A stretch of 64,000 nt of DNA from Planctomycetota bacterium (GTDB lineage Bacteria > Planctomycetota > Planctomycetia > Pirellulales > Pirellulaceae), in contig VGZC01000002.1 of NCBI GenBank assembly GCA_016872725.1, positions 124,001 through 188,000 of the forward strand. Direction: 5' to 3'. The notes under the pieces were generated by a model. It did not search any database, had not been told where the DNA came from, and was given only the letters and a program-made list of their open reading frames with translations. Made by a program: the position numbers and the translations under genes. The first letter of the stretch is position 1, and each line of letters starts with the position of its first letter. Positions 38,751 to 48,392 of this stretch are shown piece by piece.

Positions 38751-39977
38751 ATGACGGAAGCACTGGTCAAAGTCGCGTTCGCGATCGGCGGGCTGATGAC
38801 CGCGGCCGCCTATCTTGTGCTGCTCGAACGGCGCATGGCCGCGTGGTTCCAGGACCGCATCGGTCCGAACCGAGTCGGCATTCCCCTGACAAGAATCCGG
38901 CTTTGGGGATTGGGGCAACCGCTCGCGGACGGCGGCAAGTTCATCTTGAAGGAAGAGTACACGCCCGCGCATGTCGACCGGACGATGTACGTGCTGGCGC
39001 CGATCAGCATTCTGACCGCCGCGCTCGCCGTGTTCGCCGTGATTCCGTTCGGCGGCGCGCTTCCGTCGCTCGATGTCGGAGGCCTTGGGTGGGAACATCC
39101 CGTTCCGCTCGTCGTCGCGCCCGGCGCCGACATCGGCTTGGTCTACGTCTTCGCGCTCAACAGCATCGCCGTCTACGGCGTGATCCTGGGCGGCTGGGCG
39201 TCGAACAATAAATACAGTCTTCTTGGAGGACTGAGGTCGAGCGCCCAGTTGATCGCCTATGAATTGCCGCTCGGACTCGCCATCCTCGGCGTCGTGCTCG
39301 CCTCCGGATCGCTCAACCTCGACGCGATCATCCTCTCCCAAGCCTCGACGGGAACCTGGCTCGCGTTTTCACAGCCGCTTGGATTCGTGATCTTCGTGGT
39401 CGCGGCGTTCGCGGAGGCGGCCCGGCTTCCGTTCGATCTTCCCGAGTGCGAACAGGAACTGATCGGAGGCTACCATACCGAGTATTCGGGCATCAAGCTG
39501 CTGCTGTTTCTGGTCGCCGAGTTCCTTCACATGATCACGGCGGCGTTCCTGATCGTGATCCTGTTCCTGGGCGGATGGCATCTTTGGGGTCTGACCGGCG
39601 CGACGGCCGAAACGAACTGGCTCACCGCCCTCCTGCGAACGGCCGTACTGCTCGGCAAGACGCTGCTGGTGATCCTGTTCTTCATGTGGGTGCGATGGAG
39701 TTGGCCGCGATTCCGATTCGATCAGCTCATGGCGTTCGCGTGGAAGCTCCTGCTTCCTCTGGGACTCGCGCATTTCCTCGTGATCGCCGTGCTCGATCAG
39801 ATTCGAACGTACGTCTTGGCGCCGAGGCTCGGCGAGACGCTCTCCGCGTGGTTGTTGGTGATTCCGGGCGTCGGCGTCTGCATCGCGGCGTGGATCGTTG
39901 TCGGCCTGACCGGCCCGCGCGACTCGACGCGTCCACGACGACCGGGAAGCGCCGCGCGCGGCGTGTCCACCGCGTGA
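38751..39977 (+). CDS. nuoH: NADH-quinone oxidoreductase subunit H
   Basis: 408 residues, about eight membrane helices. Conserved family loops: RIGPNRVGIP and EYTPAHVD, then ASNNKYSLLGGLRSSAQLIAYE, AEAARLPFDLPECEQELIGG. Membrane subunit next to the quinone site. AGGAGG at 38735-38740 overlaps the nuoG stop and precedes the ATG. The last ~20 residues are a basic tail. Confidence 0.96.
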   Translation: MTEALVKVAFAIGGLMTAAAYLVLLERRMAAWFQDRIGPNRVGIPLTRIRLWGLGQPLADGGKFILKEEYTPAHVDRTMYVLAPISILTAALAVFAVIPFGGALPSLDVGGLGWEHPVPLVVAPGADIGLVYVFALNSIAVYGVILGGWASNNKYSLLGGLRSSAQLIAYELPLGLAILGVVLASGSLNLDAIILSQASTGTWLAFSQPLGFVIFVVAAFAEAARLPFDLPECEQELIGGYHTEYSGIKLLLFLVAEFLHMITAAFLIVILFLGGWHLWGLTGATAETNWLTALLRTAVLLGKTLLVILFFMWVRWSWPRFRFDQLMAFAWKLLLPLGLAHFLVIAVLDQIRTYVLAPRLGETLSAWLLVIPGVGVCIAAWIVVGLTGPRDSTRPRRPGSAARGVSTA

Positions 39978-40053
39978 ACCTCGGACCCGCGTTCCCATGA
40001 CCGCGCCGATCGAATCGGCATGCTCGATACGCCGTGAACGAGATCCTCGAACG

Positions 40054-40623
40054 ATGAGACCTTCGCCGATGCCCTCCGACGATTCATCGATCCATTGGGT
40101 GGAAGAGCCCGATTTGGGCCTGAGCGGCCGGATGTGCCTGCCGATGTTCGCGCAGGGCTTGACCACGACCTTGCGCCATCTTCGTCGCGCGATATCGGGA
40201 CATCCGGTCACCGTGAGCTATCCCGACGAGGAGCCGGAGATCGCCAATCCCCGGATCTATCGGGGTGTGCACCGCTTGAACCGCGACGCCGAGGGGCGTG
40301 TGAAGTGCGTCGCCTGTTTTCTGTGCGCGACGGCCTGCCCGGCGCATTGCATCGACATCGTCGCGGCGCCGAGCCCGTGGCCCGACCGCGAGAAATATCC
40401 GCAGTCGTTCACGATCGACGAACTCCGGTGCATCTACTGCGGAATGTGCGAGGAAGCGTGCCCGGTCGACGCGATCGAACTGACCAGCCTGTACAATCTG
40501 ACCGGTCGGAACCGCGAGGAAATGCACTTCGACAAGGAGAAGCTCTTGAGCGTCCACGATGCGACGAAGGACGGCGAACCGTGCCGGACCTTGAGGCCGG
40601 CGGATCCGGGAGGCGATCCATGA
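40054..40623 (+). CDS. nuoI: NADH-quinone oxidoreductase subunit I
   Basis: 189 residues, 8Fe ferredoxin-like subunit carrying clusters N6a and N6b: CVACFLCATACPAHCID and CIYCGMCEEACPVDAIE, each C-x2-C-x2-C-x3-CP. Start uncertain: 40054, 40069 or 39997; the first codons of the longest form lack coding bias. It overlaps nuoJ by ATGA. Confidence 0.93.
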   Translation: MRPSPMPSDDSSIHWVEEPDLGLSGRMCLPMFAQGLTTTLRHLRRAISGHPVTVSYPDEEPEIANPRIYRGVHRLNRDAEGRVKCVACFLCATACPAHCIDIVAAPSPWPDREKYPQSFTIDELRCIYCGMCEEACPVDAIELTSLYNLTGRNREEMHFDKEKLLSVHDATKDGEPCRTLRPADPGGDP

Positions 40624-41576
40624 TCGCATGGGATCAACCCGCGACGTGGGCGGTCGTTCTGTTCGCGATCGGGCTCGGCCTGATGGTGCCGAACGGGTCG
40701 ATGCGGCGAAGGGCCATTGGCGCGGTCGTTGGCCTGGCGAGCCTCGCCTGCTTTTCGGCGGCGTTTCCCGTTTCCGGCCCGTGGCTCGACCGCGCCGTTT
40801 TCCGGATCCTGGCGCTGATCGCCGTGGGGAGCGCGGCGGCGAGCGTTTCGATGCGGAACGCCGTGTACGCCGCGGTTTGGTTCGCCATCTGTTTGCTCGG
40901 AGTCGCCGGGCTCTTCCTGTATCAGGGCGCCCAGTTCCTCGGCGTTGTCACGGTCGTCGTGTACGCCGGCGCGATCGTCGTCACGTTCCTGTTCGTGATC
41001 ATGCTCGCCCAACCGACCGGCCAGATGGTCTATGACCGGATCACCTGGGGCGGCGAGGCGAAGATCCTGGGGGTGGGAGCGGGCGCCCTGCTCGTCGCGA
41101 TCGTCACCGGACTGCTCACGACCGACCGACCGCCGGACGATCGGGATCGAGTGGCGAGCGCCATCGCTGCGTGGGACGCGCGGACCGCGCCGAGCCGCTC
41201 GGATGGAATCGCGGGGGCCGAATGGTATCTGGTCGACGCGCGCGCGGACGACGGCGGTCTGCGTGTGGTCCTGCGGAACGACCTGCCTCCCGTCCTCCTC
41301 GATCGATTGAGGGCGGCCCTTCCGCACGAACTGGAATCGGGCGACGCGCCGCTCGCCGCCGCCGCCCGCAAACAGCTCGACATCGAGTTCCTTTCGATCG
41401 AGGACAACGTGTTGCATCCGAACCACGTGGCCCTGCTCGGACGCAACCTGTACGGCCGACACCTGATCTCGGTCGAAATCGCGGGAACCGTCCTGCTCGC
41501 CGCGCTGGTCGGCGCGATCGCCGTCGCGATGCGGGCGAGGCGCGCGGAGCGGCCTTATGAAGGAGAAGCCGCGTGA
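40620..41576 (+). CDS. nuoJ: NADH-quinone oxidoreductase subunit J with a large hydrophilic insert
   Basis: 318 residues, against ~170-200 for the family. Five membrane helices including the conserved FLYQGAQFLGVVTVVVYAGAIVVTFLFVIML. Between the fourth and last helix is an extra ~110-residue hydrophilic region (about residues 165-275: RPPDDRDRVASA to AAARKQLDIEFLS). Starts in an ATGA overlap with nuoI and ends in a GTGA overlap with nuoK. Confidence 0.93.
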   Translation: MIAWDQPATWAVVLFAIGLGLMVPNGSMRRRAIGAVVGLASLACFSAAFPVSGPWLDRAVFRILALIAVGSAAASVSMRNAVYAAVWFAICLLGVAGLFLYQGAQFLGVVTVVVYAGAIVVTFLFVIMLAQPTGQMVYDRITWGGEAKILGVGAGALLVAIVTGLLTTDRPPDDRDRVASAIAAWDARTAPSRSDGIAGAEWYLVDARADDGGLRVVLRNDLPPVLLDRLRAALPHELESGDAPLAAAARKQLDIEFLSIEDNVLHPNHVALLGRNLYGRHLISVEIAGTVLLAALVGAIAVAMRARRAERPYEGEAA

Positions 41577-42022
41577 ACGAACGGGAACTGCTCGACGGCT
41601 ATCTCCTGCTCGGAGGCCTGCTCTTCGCGATCGGACTCGTCGGTTTCCTCGTCCGCAGGAATCTCATCGTGATGTTCCTCTGCGCGGAGATGATGTTGCA
41701 AGGGGTCGCCGTGTCGCTCGTCGCCTGGAGCCGGTTCCGCCACAATTGGGACGGCCAGTCGATGGTGCTGTTCATCATCGCGATCGCGGCGTGCGAAGCG
41801 GCGGTCGGGCTCGCGCTGATCCTCGCCCTTTTCCAACGCTCGCGGACGCTCGACGTCGCGTATTGGCAGGACTTGCGGGAACCGGGACAATCTCGACGCG
41901 TCGACCGCGGGGTCCCCGAGGAGCGCCGCGAGGAACGGATATGGCCGCGATTGACACCGGCCGGAGTCATGCCGCGCGAGGATCAGGACAAGAACAAGGA
42001 AACGCACCGCGCGCGTGTTTGA
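41573..42022 (+). CDS. nuoK: NADH-quinone oxidoreductase subunit K
   Basis: 149 residues; three helices with the family core RRNLIVMFLCAEMMLQGV and the Glu of helix 3 (IIAIAACEAAVGLAL). The last ~55 residues are an extra charged tail. GTG start at 41573 with AAGGAG just upstream, overlapping the nuoJ stop. Confidence 0.93.
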   Translation: MNERELLDGYLLLGGLLFAIGLVGFLVRRNLIVMFLCAEMMLQGVAVSLVAWSRFRHNWDGQSMVLFIIAIAACEAAVGLALILALFQRSRTLDVAYWQDLREPGQSRRVDRGVPEERREERIWPRLTPAGVMPREDQDKNKETHRARV

Positions 42023-42118
42023 CGGCGAGCCGGGCGTCCGGAGCGGAACGGAGTCGACCGGTCGGATCATTGCGGTTTTTTGGATGGACAGGAAGGCAAA
42101 CGCGTAGGCACAACCGGT

Positions 42119-44617
42119 ATGGATCGAATCGGCCCATTGCTCGTGGTGATTCCCGCCGCGCCGCTCATCAGCGCGGTCGCGATCGCCCTGCTCGCGCCGC
42201 GCCTGCTGCGCGGGATCCGGGAGTTTCCGGCGTTCCTGACGATCGCCGCGTTCGGCGTGTCGCTGATCGCGAGCCTTCTCCTGCTGCGCGAGGTCACCTA
42301 CCATCACGACCATGTCGGCCCCGGCTCGCCGTCGTTCGAGCGCGTCGTCCGGCTCTGGACATGGGCCGACGCGCGCGACGCCTACTGGCAACGGCCCGCG
42401 CTTCCTTCCGACGATCCACGCGCCGAGTCGCCGATCGAGGGCGGCTCGCGCGACTTCACGATCGATATCGCGCTTCGGGCCGACGCGCTCACCGCGACGA
42501 TGCTCGTCATGGTCACCTTCATCTCCACGCTCGTCGCCGTCTTCGGCATGGGTTACATGCAAGGCGACCGGGGGTTTTGGCGGTTCTTCGCCTACGTCTC
42601 GCTCTTCGTCTTCTCGATGACCATGCTCGTTTCGGCGAGCAATTTCCTGTTGCTCTTCGTTTTTTGGGAAGCCGTCGGTCTTTGCAGTTACCTGCTGATC
42701 GGGTTCTGGTACGGGAAACCGTCGGCGGCGTCGGCGGGCAAGAAGGCGTTCCTGGTCAACCGCGTCGGCGATTTCGGTTTCGCGCTCGGCCTGTTCCTGA
42801 TCTGGACCACCTACGGCACGCTCGACTTCCATTCGTCCGCCCGCGTCCGGTCGGACGACGGCGGATCGGAACGGCGGATCCTGGATTCCCTCACGACAGT
42901 TCCGGCGGGCGCGACGGGCGTGGCGTGGGGCGTACTGAGCCGCGACGCCGAGTCGTACCGACACGGCGCGATCGGGTTGGCCATCTGCCTGCTGCTGCTC
43001 GTCGGCGCGTGCGGCAAGAGCGCCCAGTTCCCACTGCACGTTTGGCTCCCCGACGCGATGGAAGGCCCGACGCCCGTCAGCGCGCTCATTCACGCGGCGA
43101 CGATGGTGACCGCCGGAATCTACATGATCGCGCGGTGCACGCCGCTCTTCACCGCCTCGCCCGAGGCGCAGGTCGTGGTCGCGTGCGTGGGCGGATTCAC
43201 CGCGCTGCTCGCCGCGCTCATCGCGCTCACCCAATTCGATCTCAAGAGGGTCCTCGCCTATTCGACCGTCAGCCAGCTCGGCTACATGTTCCTCGCGCTC
43301 GGGGCGGGCACATTCGCGGGCGTGACGTCCGGCATGTTCCACTTGTTCACGCACGCCTTCTTCAAGGCCCTGTTGTTCCTGGGTTCGGGCAGTGTCATGC
43401 ACGCGATGGGCAACGTGATCGACATGCGGCGGTTCGGCGGATTGCGAAAGGTCATGCCGATCACGCACTGGACGTTCCTGATCGGATGCCTCGCGCTCGC
43501 CGGACTTCCGCCATTCGCCGGGTTCTGGAGCAAGGACGCGATCCTGGGCGCGGTCCACGACCGAGCGCATGCGCTGTCGGGCGCGCACGCCGCGCATGAC
43601 GCGACGAACCTCGCGGCGCACGGGCGAGAACGGGCGGACGACGGCGGAACGCGGGTCGTGGAGCCGGGCGAAGGGGTGTGGACGTTGTGGACACCCGAGC
43701 AGGCGGCGGGCGTCTATCAATGGCTGTATTGCGCGGCGCTGCTCACCGCCGGCTTGACCGCCCTGTACACGTTCCGCGCGTTCTTCATGACATTCTACGG
43801 CGCGCGACAAATCCCTCCCGAAGCGGGAGGGCACGCGCATGAATCGCCCGCCGTCATGACCGCGCCGCTCGTCGTCCTCGCCGTCTGCGCCGTTTCGGTC
43901 GGCTGGTTCCTCGATCATTCCTACCAGAGCGATCCGTCGTACCTGCCGGGCGGCCGCGCGAGTTCCGGCAACGTGCTCGGCGACTTCCTCGGCTATGCCC
44001 CGCAACTCGCGGGCGGGGCGATCGCGGCGACGCGGACGCCGGGCCGCTTCCATTTCGATGTCGCGGCGATCAGCGCGCTGATCGCGCTAGGCGGCATCGC
44101 GTTCGCGGCCTTTTTGTACCTCGAGGATCGGCGCGAGGCCGACATGGCATCGGCCTTCCTGCGTTTCCATTGGTATCGTCGGATGCTGGACGCCGACTCG
44201 ATCGCCCGGATCCGCCGATGGAAATCGGTGGACGCGGTGAATCGCTGGGCGGATCGCCTGCGCCTCGGTTGGCTTGCGCGGATCGTTGGACGCGGGGTTC
44301 TGGTCGTTGTCTGGGTCGTCACCGTGCCGCTCATCCTCACACAGTTCGCGTCACCCTACCGGCTGTCGCAGGACAAATTCTATTTCGACGAGATCTACGA
44401 CTGGACGATGGTGCGCCCGCTGAGATGGATCGCCGACCTTTGCGCTGCGCTCGACCGATGGGTGATCGACGGAACGGTGAACATGGTCGGCCGGATCCCG
44501 GTTGTCACGGGCAACCTGATGCGGTCGTTGCATATCGGCCTGCTTCCGTTTTACGCGGTTTCGATGGCGCTCGGCGTCCTCGTGCTCGTTCTGGCGCGAA
44601 CACTTTGGGGATCCTAG
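42119..44617 (+). CDS. nuoL: NADH-quinone oxidoreductase subunit L (antiporter-like)
   Basis: 832 residues, longer than the usual 610-660. Proton-pumping antiporter-like core of ~14 helices: FVFWEAVGLCSYLLIGFWY, GKSAQFPLHVWLPDAMEGPTPVSALIHAATMVTAGIY, LAYSTVSQLGYM. Extra hydrophilic loops occur after helix 2 (~60-115) and near residues 480-530 (DRAHALSGAHAAHDATNL), plus a long C-terminal part with the lateral helix and final helices. ATG at 42119, weak ribosome site. Confidence 0.94.
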   Translation: MDRIGPLLVVIPAAPLISAVAIALLAPRLLRGIREFPAFLTIAAFGVSLIASLLLLREVTYHHDHVGPGSPSFERVVRLWTWADARDAYWQRPALPSDDPRAESPIEGGSRDFTIDIALRADALTATMLVMVTFISTLVAVFGMGYMQGDRGFWRFFAYVSLFVFSMTMLVSASNFLLLFVFWEAVGLCSYLLIGFWYGKPSAASAGKKAFLVNRVGDFGFALGLFLIWTTYGTLDFHSSARVRSDDGGSERRILDSLTTVPAGATGVAWGVLSRDAESYRHGAIGLAICLLLLVGACGKSAQFPLHVWLPDAMEGPTPVSALIHAATMVTAGIYMIARCTPLFTASPEAQVVVACVGGFTALLAALIALTQFDLKRVLAYSTVSQLGYMFLALGAGTFAGVTSGMFHLFTHAFFKALLFLGSGSVMHAMGNVIDMRRFGGLRKVMPITHWTFLIGCLALAGLPPFAGFWSKDAILGAVHDRAHALSGAHAAHDATNLAAHGRERADDGGTRVVEPGEGVWTLWTPEQAAGVYQWLYCAALLTAGLTALYTFRAFFMTFYGARQIPPEAGGHAHESPAVMTAPLVVLAVCAVSVGWFLDHSYQSDPSYLPGGRASSGNVLGDFLGYAPQLAGGAIAATRTPGRFHFDVAAISALIALGGIAFAAFLYLEDRREADMASAFLRFHWYRRMLDADSIARIRRWKSVDAVNRWADRLRLGWLARIVGRGVLVVVWVVTVPLILTQFASPYRLSQDKFYFDEIYDWTMVRPLRWIADLCAALDRWVIDGTVNMVGRIPVVTGNLMRSLHIGLLPFYAVSMALGVLVLVLARTLWGS

Positions 44618-44626
44618 GAACAAGGC

Positions 44627-46297
44627 ATGTTGGACGGACTTTTGTTGGCGAGCATCCTGCTTCCGATGCTCGGCGCGCTCGCGATGGGCTTGCTGGCGCC
44701 GCTGGGCGATGAGGCCGTTCGTCGCGGAGCGCTCGCCGTCGCCCTCGCGACACTCGCCGCGTCGACGACGCTCGTGGCGAACTATCCGGCGAACGGGGCT
44801 GAGGCCGGCGCGTTCGCGACCGTGGTTCGATTGAGCGGCGAAGGGGCGCCGATCGACGTCCGGTTCCACGTCGCGCTCGACGGCCTCGGCCTGTGGATGT
44901 TCGCGCTCGCGCCGGTGTTGCTCGTGACGTCGATTCTGGCGAGCTGGCGGGCGATCGCCGATCGAACGGCCATGTTCCACGGCATGCTGCTCCTGCTCAC
45001 GGGAGGATGCCTCGGCGTATTCACGGCCCGCGACATCATGCTGTTCTATGTCTTCTTCGAATTCACGCTCATTCCGCTCTTTTTTCTGATCGGCATCTGG
45101 GGGAGCGAGGAGCGTCGCTACGCGGCGATCAAGTTCTTCCTGTTCACGCTCGCCGGCAGTCTCCTGACGTTCCTTGGCCTGCTCGCGATCGTCGTCTGGG
45201 ACTTCCGCGAATCGGGCGGGCCGACGATGCAGTTTTCGTTGGACGCGTTGAATACGGGCCTTCGATCCCACCCGCTGCCCGAGCATTGGCAGACGTGGAT
45301 CTTCCTGGCGCTCTTCGCGGGGTTCGCGGTGAAGGTGCCCCTCTTCCCGCTCCATACGTGGTTGCCCCTCGCGCATGTGCAGGCGCCGACGGCGGGAAGC
45401 GTTTTCCTGGCCGGCATTCTGCTGAAGATCGGAACATACGGTTTCCTTCGATTCTGTTTGCCGATGCTTCCGGCCGCGGCGGCGGCCTTGATGCCCGCCA
45501 TGCTGTGGCTCGCCCTGCTCGGCGTCGTGTACGGCGCGCTCGTCGCCCTCGCGCAGCGCGACATCAAGCGGCTGATCGCCTATTCGAGCGTCAGCCACAT
45601 GGGTTTTTGCGTGATGGGCATCTTCGCGCTGAATCCGCTCGGCATCCAAGGCGGCGTCCTCCAGATGCTCAACCACGGGATATCGACCGGCGCCCTGTTC
45701 GCCCTCGTCGGTATGCTCTACGAACGATACCACACGCGGCGGATCGAGGATCTGAGCGGACTGTGCCGTCGCGTGCCCTGGCTGGCGTTCTTCATGGTGC
45801 TGTTCACGCTCTCGAGCATCGGGCTGCCCGGACTCAACGGATTCGCGGGTGAGTTCCTGATCCTGATCGGCATGTTCCAGCGCGCGTTCGGCGAATCGGC
45901 GAGCGATTCGACGGCATCGCTCAAGATCGTCTCCGTGTTGGCGGTCTCCGGGGTCGTGCTGGGCGCCTGGTACATGTTGTGGATGGTGCAGCGCGTCTTC
46001 TTCGGGCCGCTCCGCGAACCCGAGTCCGGCAAGGACGCGGAACAGGGCGCGATCGCCGACCTTTCGTGGCGCGAACGGTGGGCCCTGATGCCGCTCGCGG
46101 CGCTCGCCTTGTGGATCGGCCTGTATCCGGCGTATTTCCTGAACCGCATGGCGCCCGATCTGGAACGCGTTTCGGCGGAAGCCGAGGACGTGGCGCGGTC
46201 GCGATACGCGCCGATCGAATACCGGGCCGAGCGCCCGGGCCTCGATCGGCGCCCTACGGAGGAATCCTCTTGGGAGACCCTTACTCGTGTTGACTGA
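44627..46297 (+). CDS. nuoM: NADH-quinone oxidoreductase subunit M (antiporter-like)
   Basis: 556 residues, multi-helix antiporter-like subunit. Motifs: FFEFTLIPLFFLIGIWG, KVPLFPLHTWLPLAHVQAPTAGSVFLAGILLKIGTYG, LIAYSSVSHMGFC. The C-terminal ~55 residues are hydrophilic. AGGAAC precedes the ATG. Overlaps nuoN by 11 nt. Confidence 0.95.
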   Translation: MLDGLLLASILLPMLGALAMGLLAPLGDEAVRRGALAVALATLAASTTLVANYPANGAEAGAFATVVRLSGEGAPIDVRFHVALDGLGLWMFALAPVLLVTSILASWRAIADRTAMFHGMLLLLTGGCLGVFTARDIMLFYVFFEFTLIPLFFLIGIWGSEERRYAAIKFFLFTLAGSLLTFLGLLAIVVWDFRESGGPTMQFSLDALNTGLRSHPLPEHWQTWIFLALFAGFAVKVPLFPLHTWLPLAHVQAPTAGSVFLAGILLKIGTYGFLRFCLPMLPAAAAALMPAMLWLALLGVVYGALVALAQRDIKRLIAYSSVSHMGFCVMGIFALNPLGIQGGVLQMLNHGISTGALFALVGMLYERYHTRRIEDLSGLCRRVPWLAFFMVLFTLSSIGLPGLNGFAGEFLILIGMFQRAFGESASDSTASLKIVSVLAVSGVVLGAWYMLWMVQRVFFGPLREPESGKDAEQGAIADLSWRERWALMPLAALALWIGLYPAYFLNRMAPDLERVSAEAEDVARSRYAPIEYRAERPGLDRRPTEESSWETLTRVD

Positions 46298-47921
46298 TCC
46301 GCGCACGATCGCCTGGCTTGGACCCGAGATCGTCTTGATCGCAGCCGCCACGGGAATCGTGGTCGCCGGCGCGTTCCTGCGCGGGAGCGCGTTCGCGACG
46401 ATGCGGATCATCGCCGCCGTTTCGATCCTCGCCGCCGGCGCGGCGCTCCGCGTTGGCGAGGCGAACCACTGGATGACCACGGAAACGGGCGAGTGGACGG
46501 GACCGCTTGTCTGCGATCCGCTCGGATTCCTCGTTCGCCATCTCGCGCTGTTCGCCGGCCTTCTGCTCACGCTCATGCTGTCGCGCGGCGCCGACGAACG
46601 AGACGGCACGGAGACGTTGGGCCTGATCCTGTTCCTGACGGTCGGCGCGATGATCGCCGCGCGGGCGAACGAACTGGTCCTCGTCTTCCTGGGCCTCGAA
46701 CTCGTCTCGATCCCGACCTACGCGCTGCTCTACTTGGGAAGAAACGACCGGGATGGGAGCGAGGCGTCGGCCAAGTACTTCTTCCTGAGCATTTTGTCCT
46801 CGGCGTTTTTCCTCTACGGCGCGAGCTTCCTCTACGGTATCGCCGGAACGACATGGATCACGGCGCCCGAGGGCATCGCATCGATCCGCGATGCCGTCTC
46901 GCGCGACCCGCAACCGTTCGCCATGCTCGGTTTGGCGCTGGTGGTCGCCGGCCTCGGATTCAAACTGGCCGCCGTTCCGTTCCATTTCTACGCGCCAGAC
47001 GTCTATCAGGGCACGAATCACCGGAACGCGGCGATCCTCGCGGTGATGCCCAAGGTCGCCGGACTGGCCGTGCTGATCCGGCTGGTCGTCATGGGATTGC
47101 CGGGTGTGCGGAACGAGGTATGGCAGTTGGCCCTCGTTCTCTCGGTGCTCACGATGACGGTCGGCAATGTCTGCGCGCTTTGGCAGACCGACCTGCGCCG
47201 GATGATGGCGTATTCCTCGATCGCCCACGCGGGTTACCTGTTGATCGGGATCGCCGTGGGCGCCGCGGCGGTCGGCGATCCTTTGCCCTATGGCGGCGTG
47301 GCGGCGTCCGTCTATTACTTGTGCGTGTACAGCGTGGCGACGATCGGCCTTTTCGCGGCGCTGCAGAGCCTCGGCGACGGATCGCGCCGCGTCGATTCGC
47401 TCGACCACGTCGCCGGCCTGGGTGTTACCGATCCTTGGAAAGCGGCGGCGCTCGCCGTATTCCTGTTCTCGTTGGCCGGCATTCCTCCACTCGCCGGATT
47501 CTGGGGCAAGCTCACCCTGTTCACGACGGCCATCGGCCAGGCGCTGCGCGGCGAAAGCTCGATGACGCCTTGGTTCCTGGGCCTGGCGCTGATCGCCGTG
47601 GCGAACGCAACGATCGCCGCGGCCTATTACCTGCGCGTCGTCGGATACCTCTATTTCCGAACTCCTCCCGCGACGTCGGCGGATCTTCCGTCGCAATCGG
47701 GGCCGGCCGGCGGACTCGCCGCGTTCCTCGCCGCGTTCCTCGCCGCGTTCCTCGTCCTGGCGATCGGCCTCCACCAAGGACCGCTCGCCGAATGGGCCGA
47801 TCGAGGCGAACGCGGCCTGCGCGCGCTCGAACCGCCGCCAGCCGCGGCCGTTCGCGCCACGGGCCCCCAACACGCCGACATCGCCGATCGTCGTGGTTCG
47901 CTCCGCGAACCACCGGAATAG
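46287..47921 (+). CDS. nuoN: NADH-quinone oxidoreductase subunit N
   Basis: 544 residues, third antiporter-like subunit. Motifs: LGLELVSIPTYALLYLGR, KLAAVPFHFYAPDVYQGTNHRNAAILAVMPKVAG, MMAYSSIAHAGYLLIGI. GTG start at 46287 inside the end of nuoM. A 12-bp repeat gives AAFLAAFLAAFL late in the protein. The last residues (IADRRGSLREPPE) are encoded by a palindromic intergenic repeat, so the gene's end has been extended into it. Confidence 0.94.
   Translation: MLTDPRTIAWLGPEIVLIAAATGIVVAGAFLRGSAFATMRIIAAVSILAAGAALRVGEANHWMTTETGEWTGPLVCDPLGFLVRHLALFAGLLLTLMLSRGADERDGTETLGLILFLTVGAMIAARANELVLVFLGLELVSIPTYALLYLGRNDRDGSEASAKYFFLSILSSAFFLYGASFLYGIAGTTWITAPEGIASIRDAVSRDPQPFAMLGLALVVAGLGFKLAAVPFHFYAPDVYQGTNHRNAAILAVMPKVAGLAVLIRLVVMGLPGVRNEVWQLALVLSVLTMTVGNVCALWQTDLRRMMAYSSIAHAGYLLIGIAVGAAAVGDPLPYGGVAASVYYLCVYSVATIGLFAALQSLGDGSRRVDSLDHVAGLGVTDPWKAAALAVFLFSLAGIPPLAGFWGKLTLFTTAIGQALRGESSMTPWFLGLALIAVANATIAAAYYLRVVGYLYFRTPPATSADLPSQSGPAGGLAAFLAAFLAAFLVLAIGLHQGPLAEWADRGERGLRALEPPPAAAVRATGPQHADIADRRGSLREPPE
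47893..47913. repeat. GTGGTTCGC palindrome, copy 1 (inside the nuoN 3' end)
   Basis: GTGGTTCGC, TCC, GCGAACCAC: perfect 9-bp arms with a 3-nt loop. It is preceded by GATCGTC and followed by CGGAATAG, whose TAG is the nuoN stop. Same 21-mer as 47977-47997 and 50239-50259. Confidence 0.85.
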
Positions 47922-47947
47922 TGTCCGGTTCGGATGAAGGCGACAAG

Positions 47948-47966
47948 TTGATCGCGGAGCGATCAA
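47948..47966. repeat. TTGATCGC palindrome
   Basis: TTGATCGC (47948-47955), GGA, GCGATCAA (47959-47966), exact 8-bp arms with a 3-nt loop; located between copies 1 and 2 of the GTGGTTCGC repeat. Confidence 0.7.
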
Positions 47967-47976
47967 CGACAATGTC

Positions 47977-47997
47977 GTGGTTCGCTCCGCGAACCAC
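47977..47997. repeat. GTGGTTCGC palindrome, copy 2
   Basis: Identical 21-mer to copy 1, with flanks GTC before and CGGAAT after. Between nuoN and the next gene. Confidence 0.85.
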
Positions 47998-48392
47998 CGG
48001 AATGATTGAGAACGGCCGCTGAGTCCGCGAAGCGTCGGGAAGCCGATCGCCGACGAGGCATTGCAAACCGGTAGCCAGGCGGGCAATCACCGCGAGTGCG
48101 CCGCGATTGGGAATCCAAACTTCCTTCCGTCATCGCGGACCAGCGGTCCGTCTCGACCCGTCGTCCGACGACGGATGCTACTGAGAGGATCACCGTTCGG
48201 ACGCGGAGCCCATCACGCGGCGGCATCTTTTCCCGTCGCGCAGGATGTCGCGCGGGGGATGGAGGGTCCGAGTCGCCGCGGCGCCGGATCGACGCTCGGA
48301 AGGCCGGCTGTACGTGAAGGCCGTCGGCCATTAGTCTGATCGTGGAGATTGATCGGGTCGATCTCGCCCTTCTTGGGACGGCGGATCCGCGC

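Larger units (their letters stand above)
47922..48392 (+). other. intergenic region with palindromic repeats, no gene seen
   Basis: The 471 nt between nuoN and the AAA+ regulator contain two further palindromes (47948-47966, 47977-47997). The remainder (about 48000-48390) has open frames without start signals, and I see no promoter I would trust. Confidence 0.5.

Noticed and set aside
46290-46295. TTGACT promoter-like word near the nuoN start
   Set aside because: Lies in overlapping nuoM/nuoN codons with no matching -10.
44351-46609. 752-codon minus-strand frame opposite nuoM
   Set aside because: Antisense to nuoM; composition (Arg, Gln, Glu) is that of a shadow frame.
42119-47921. Stand-alone Mrp-type antiporter cluster
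   Set aside because: The antiporter-like genes are nuoL, nuoM and nuoN, in a complete complex I operon.
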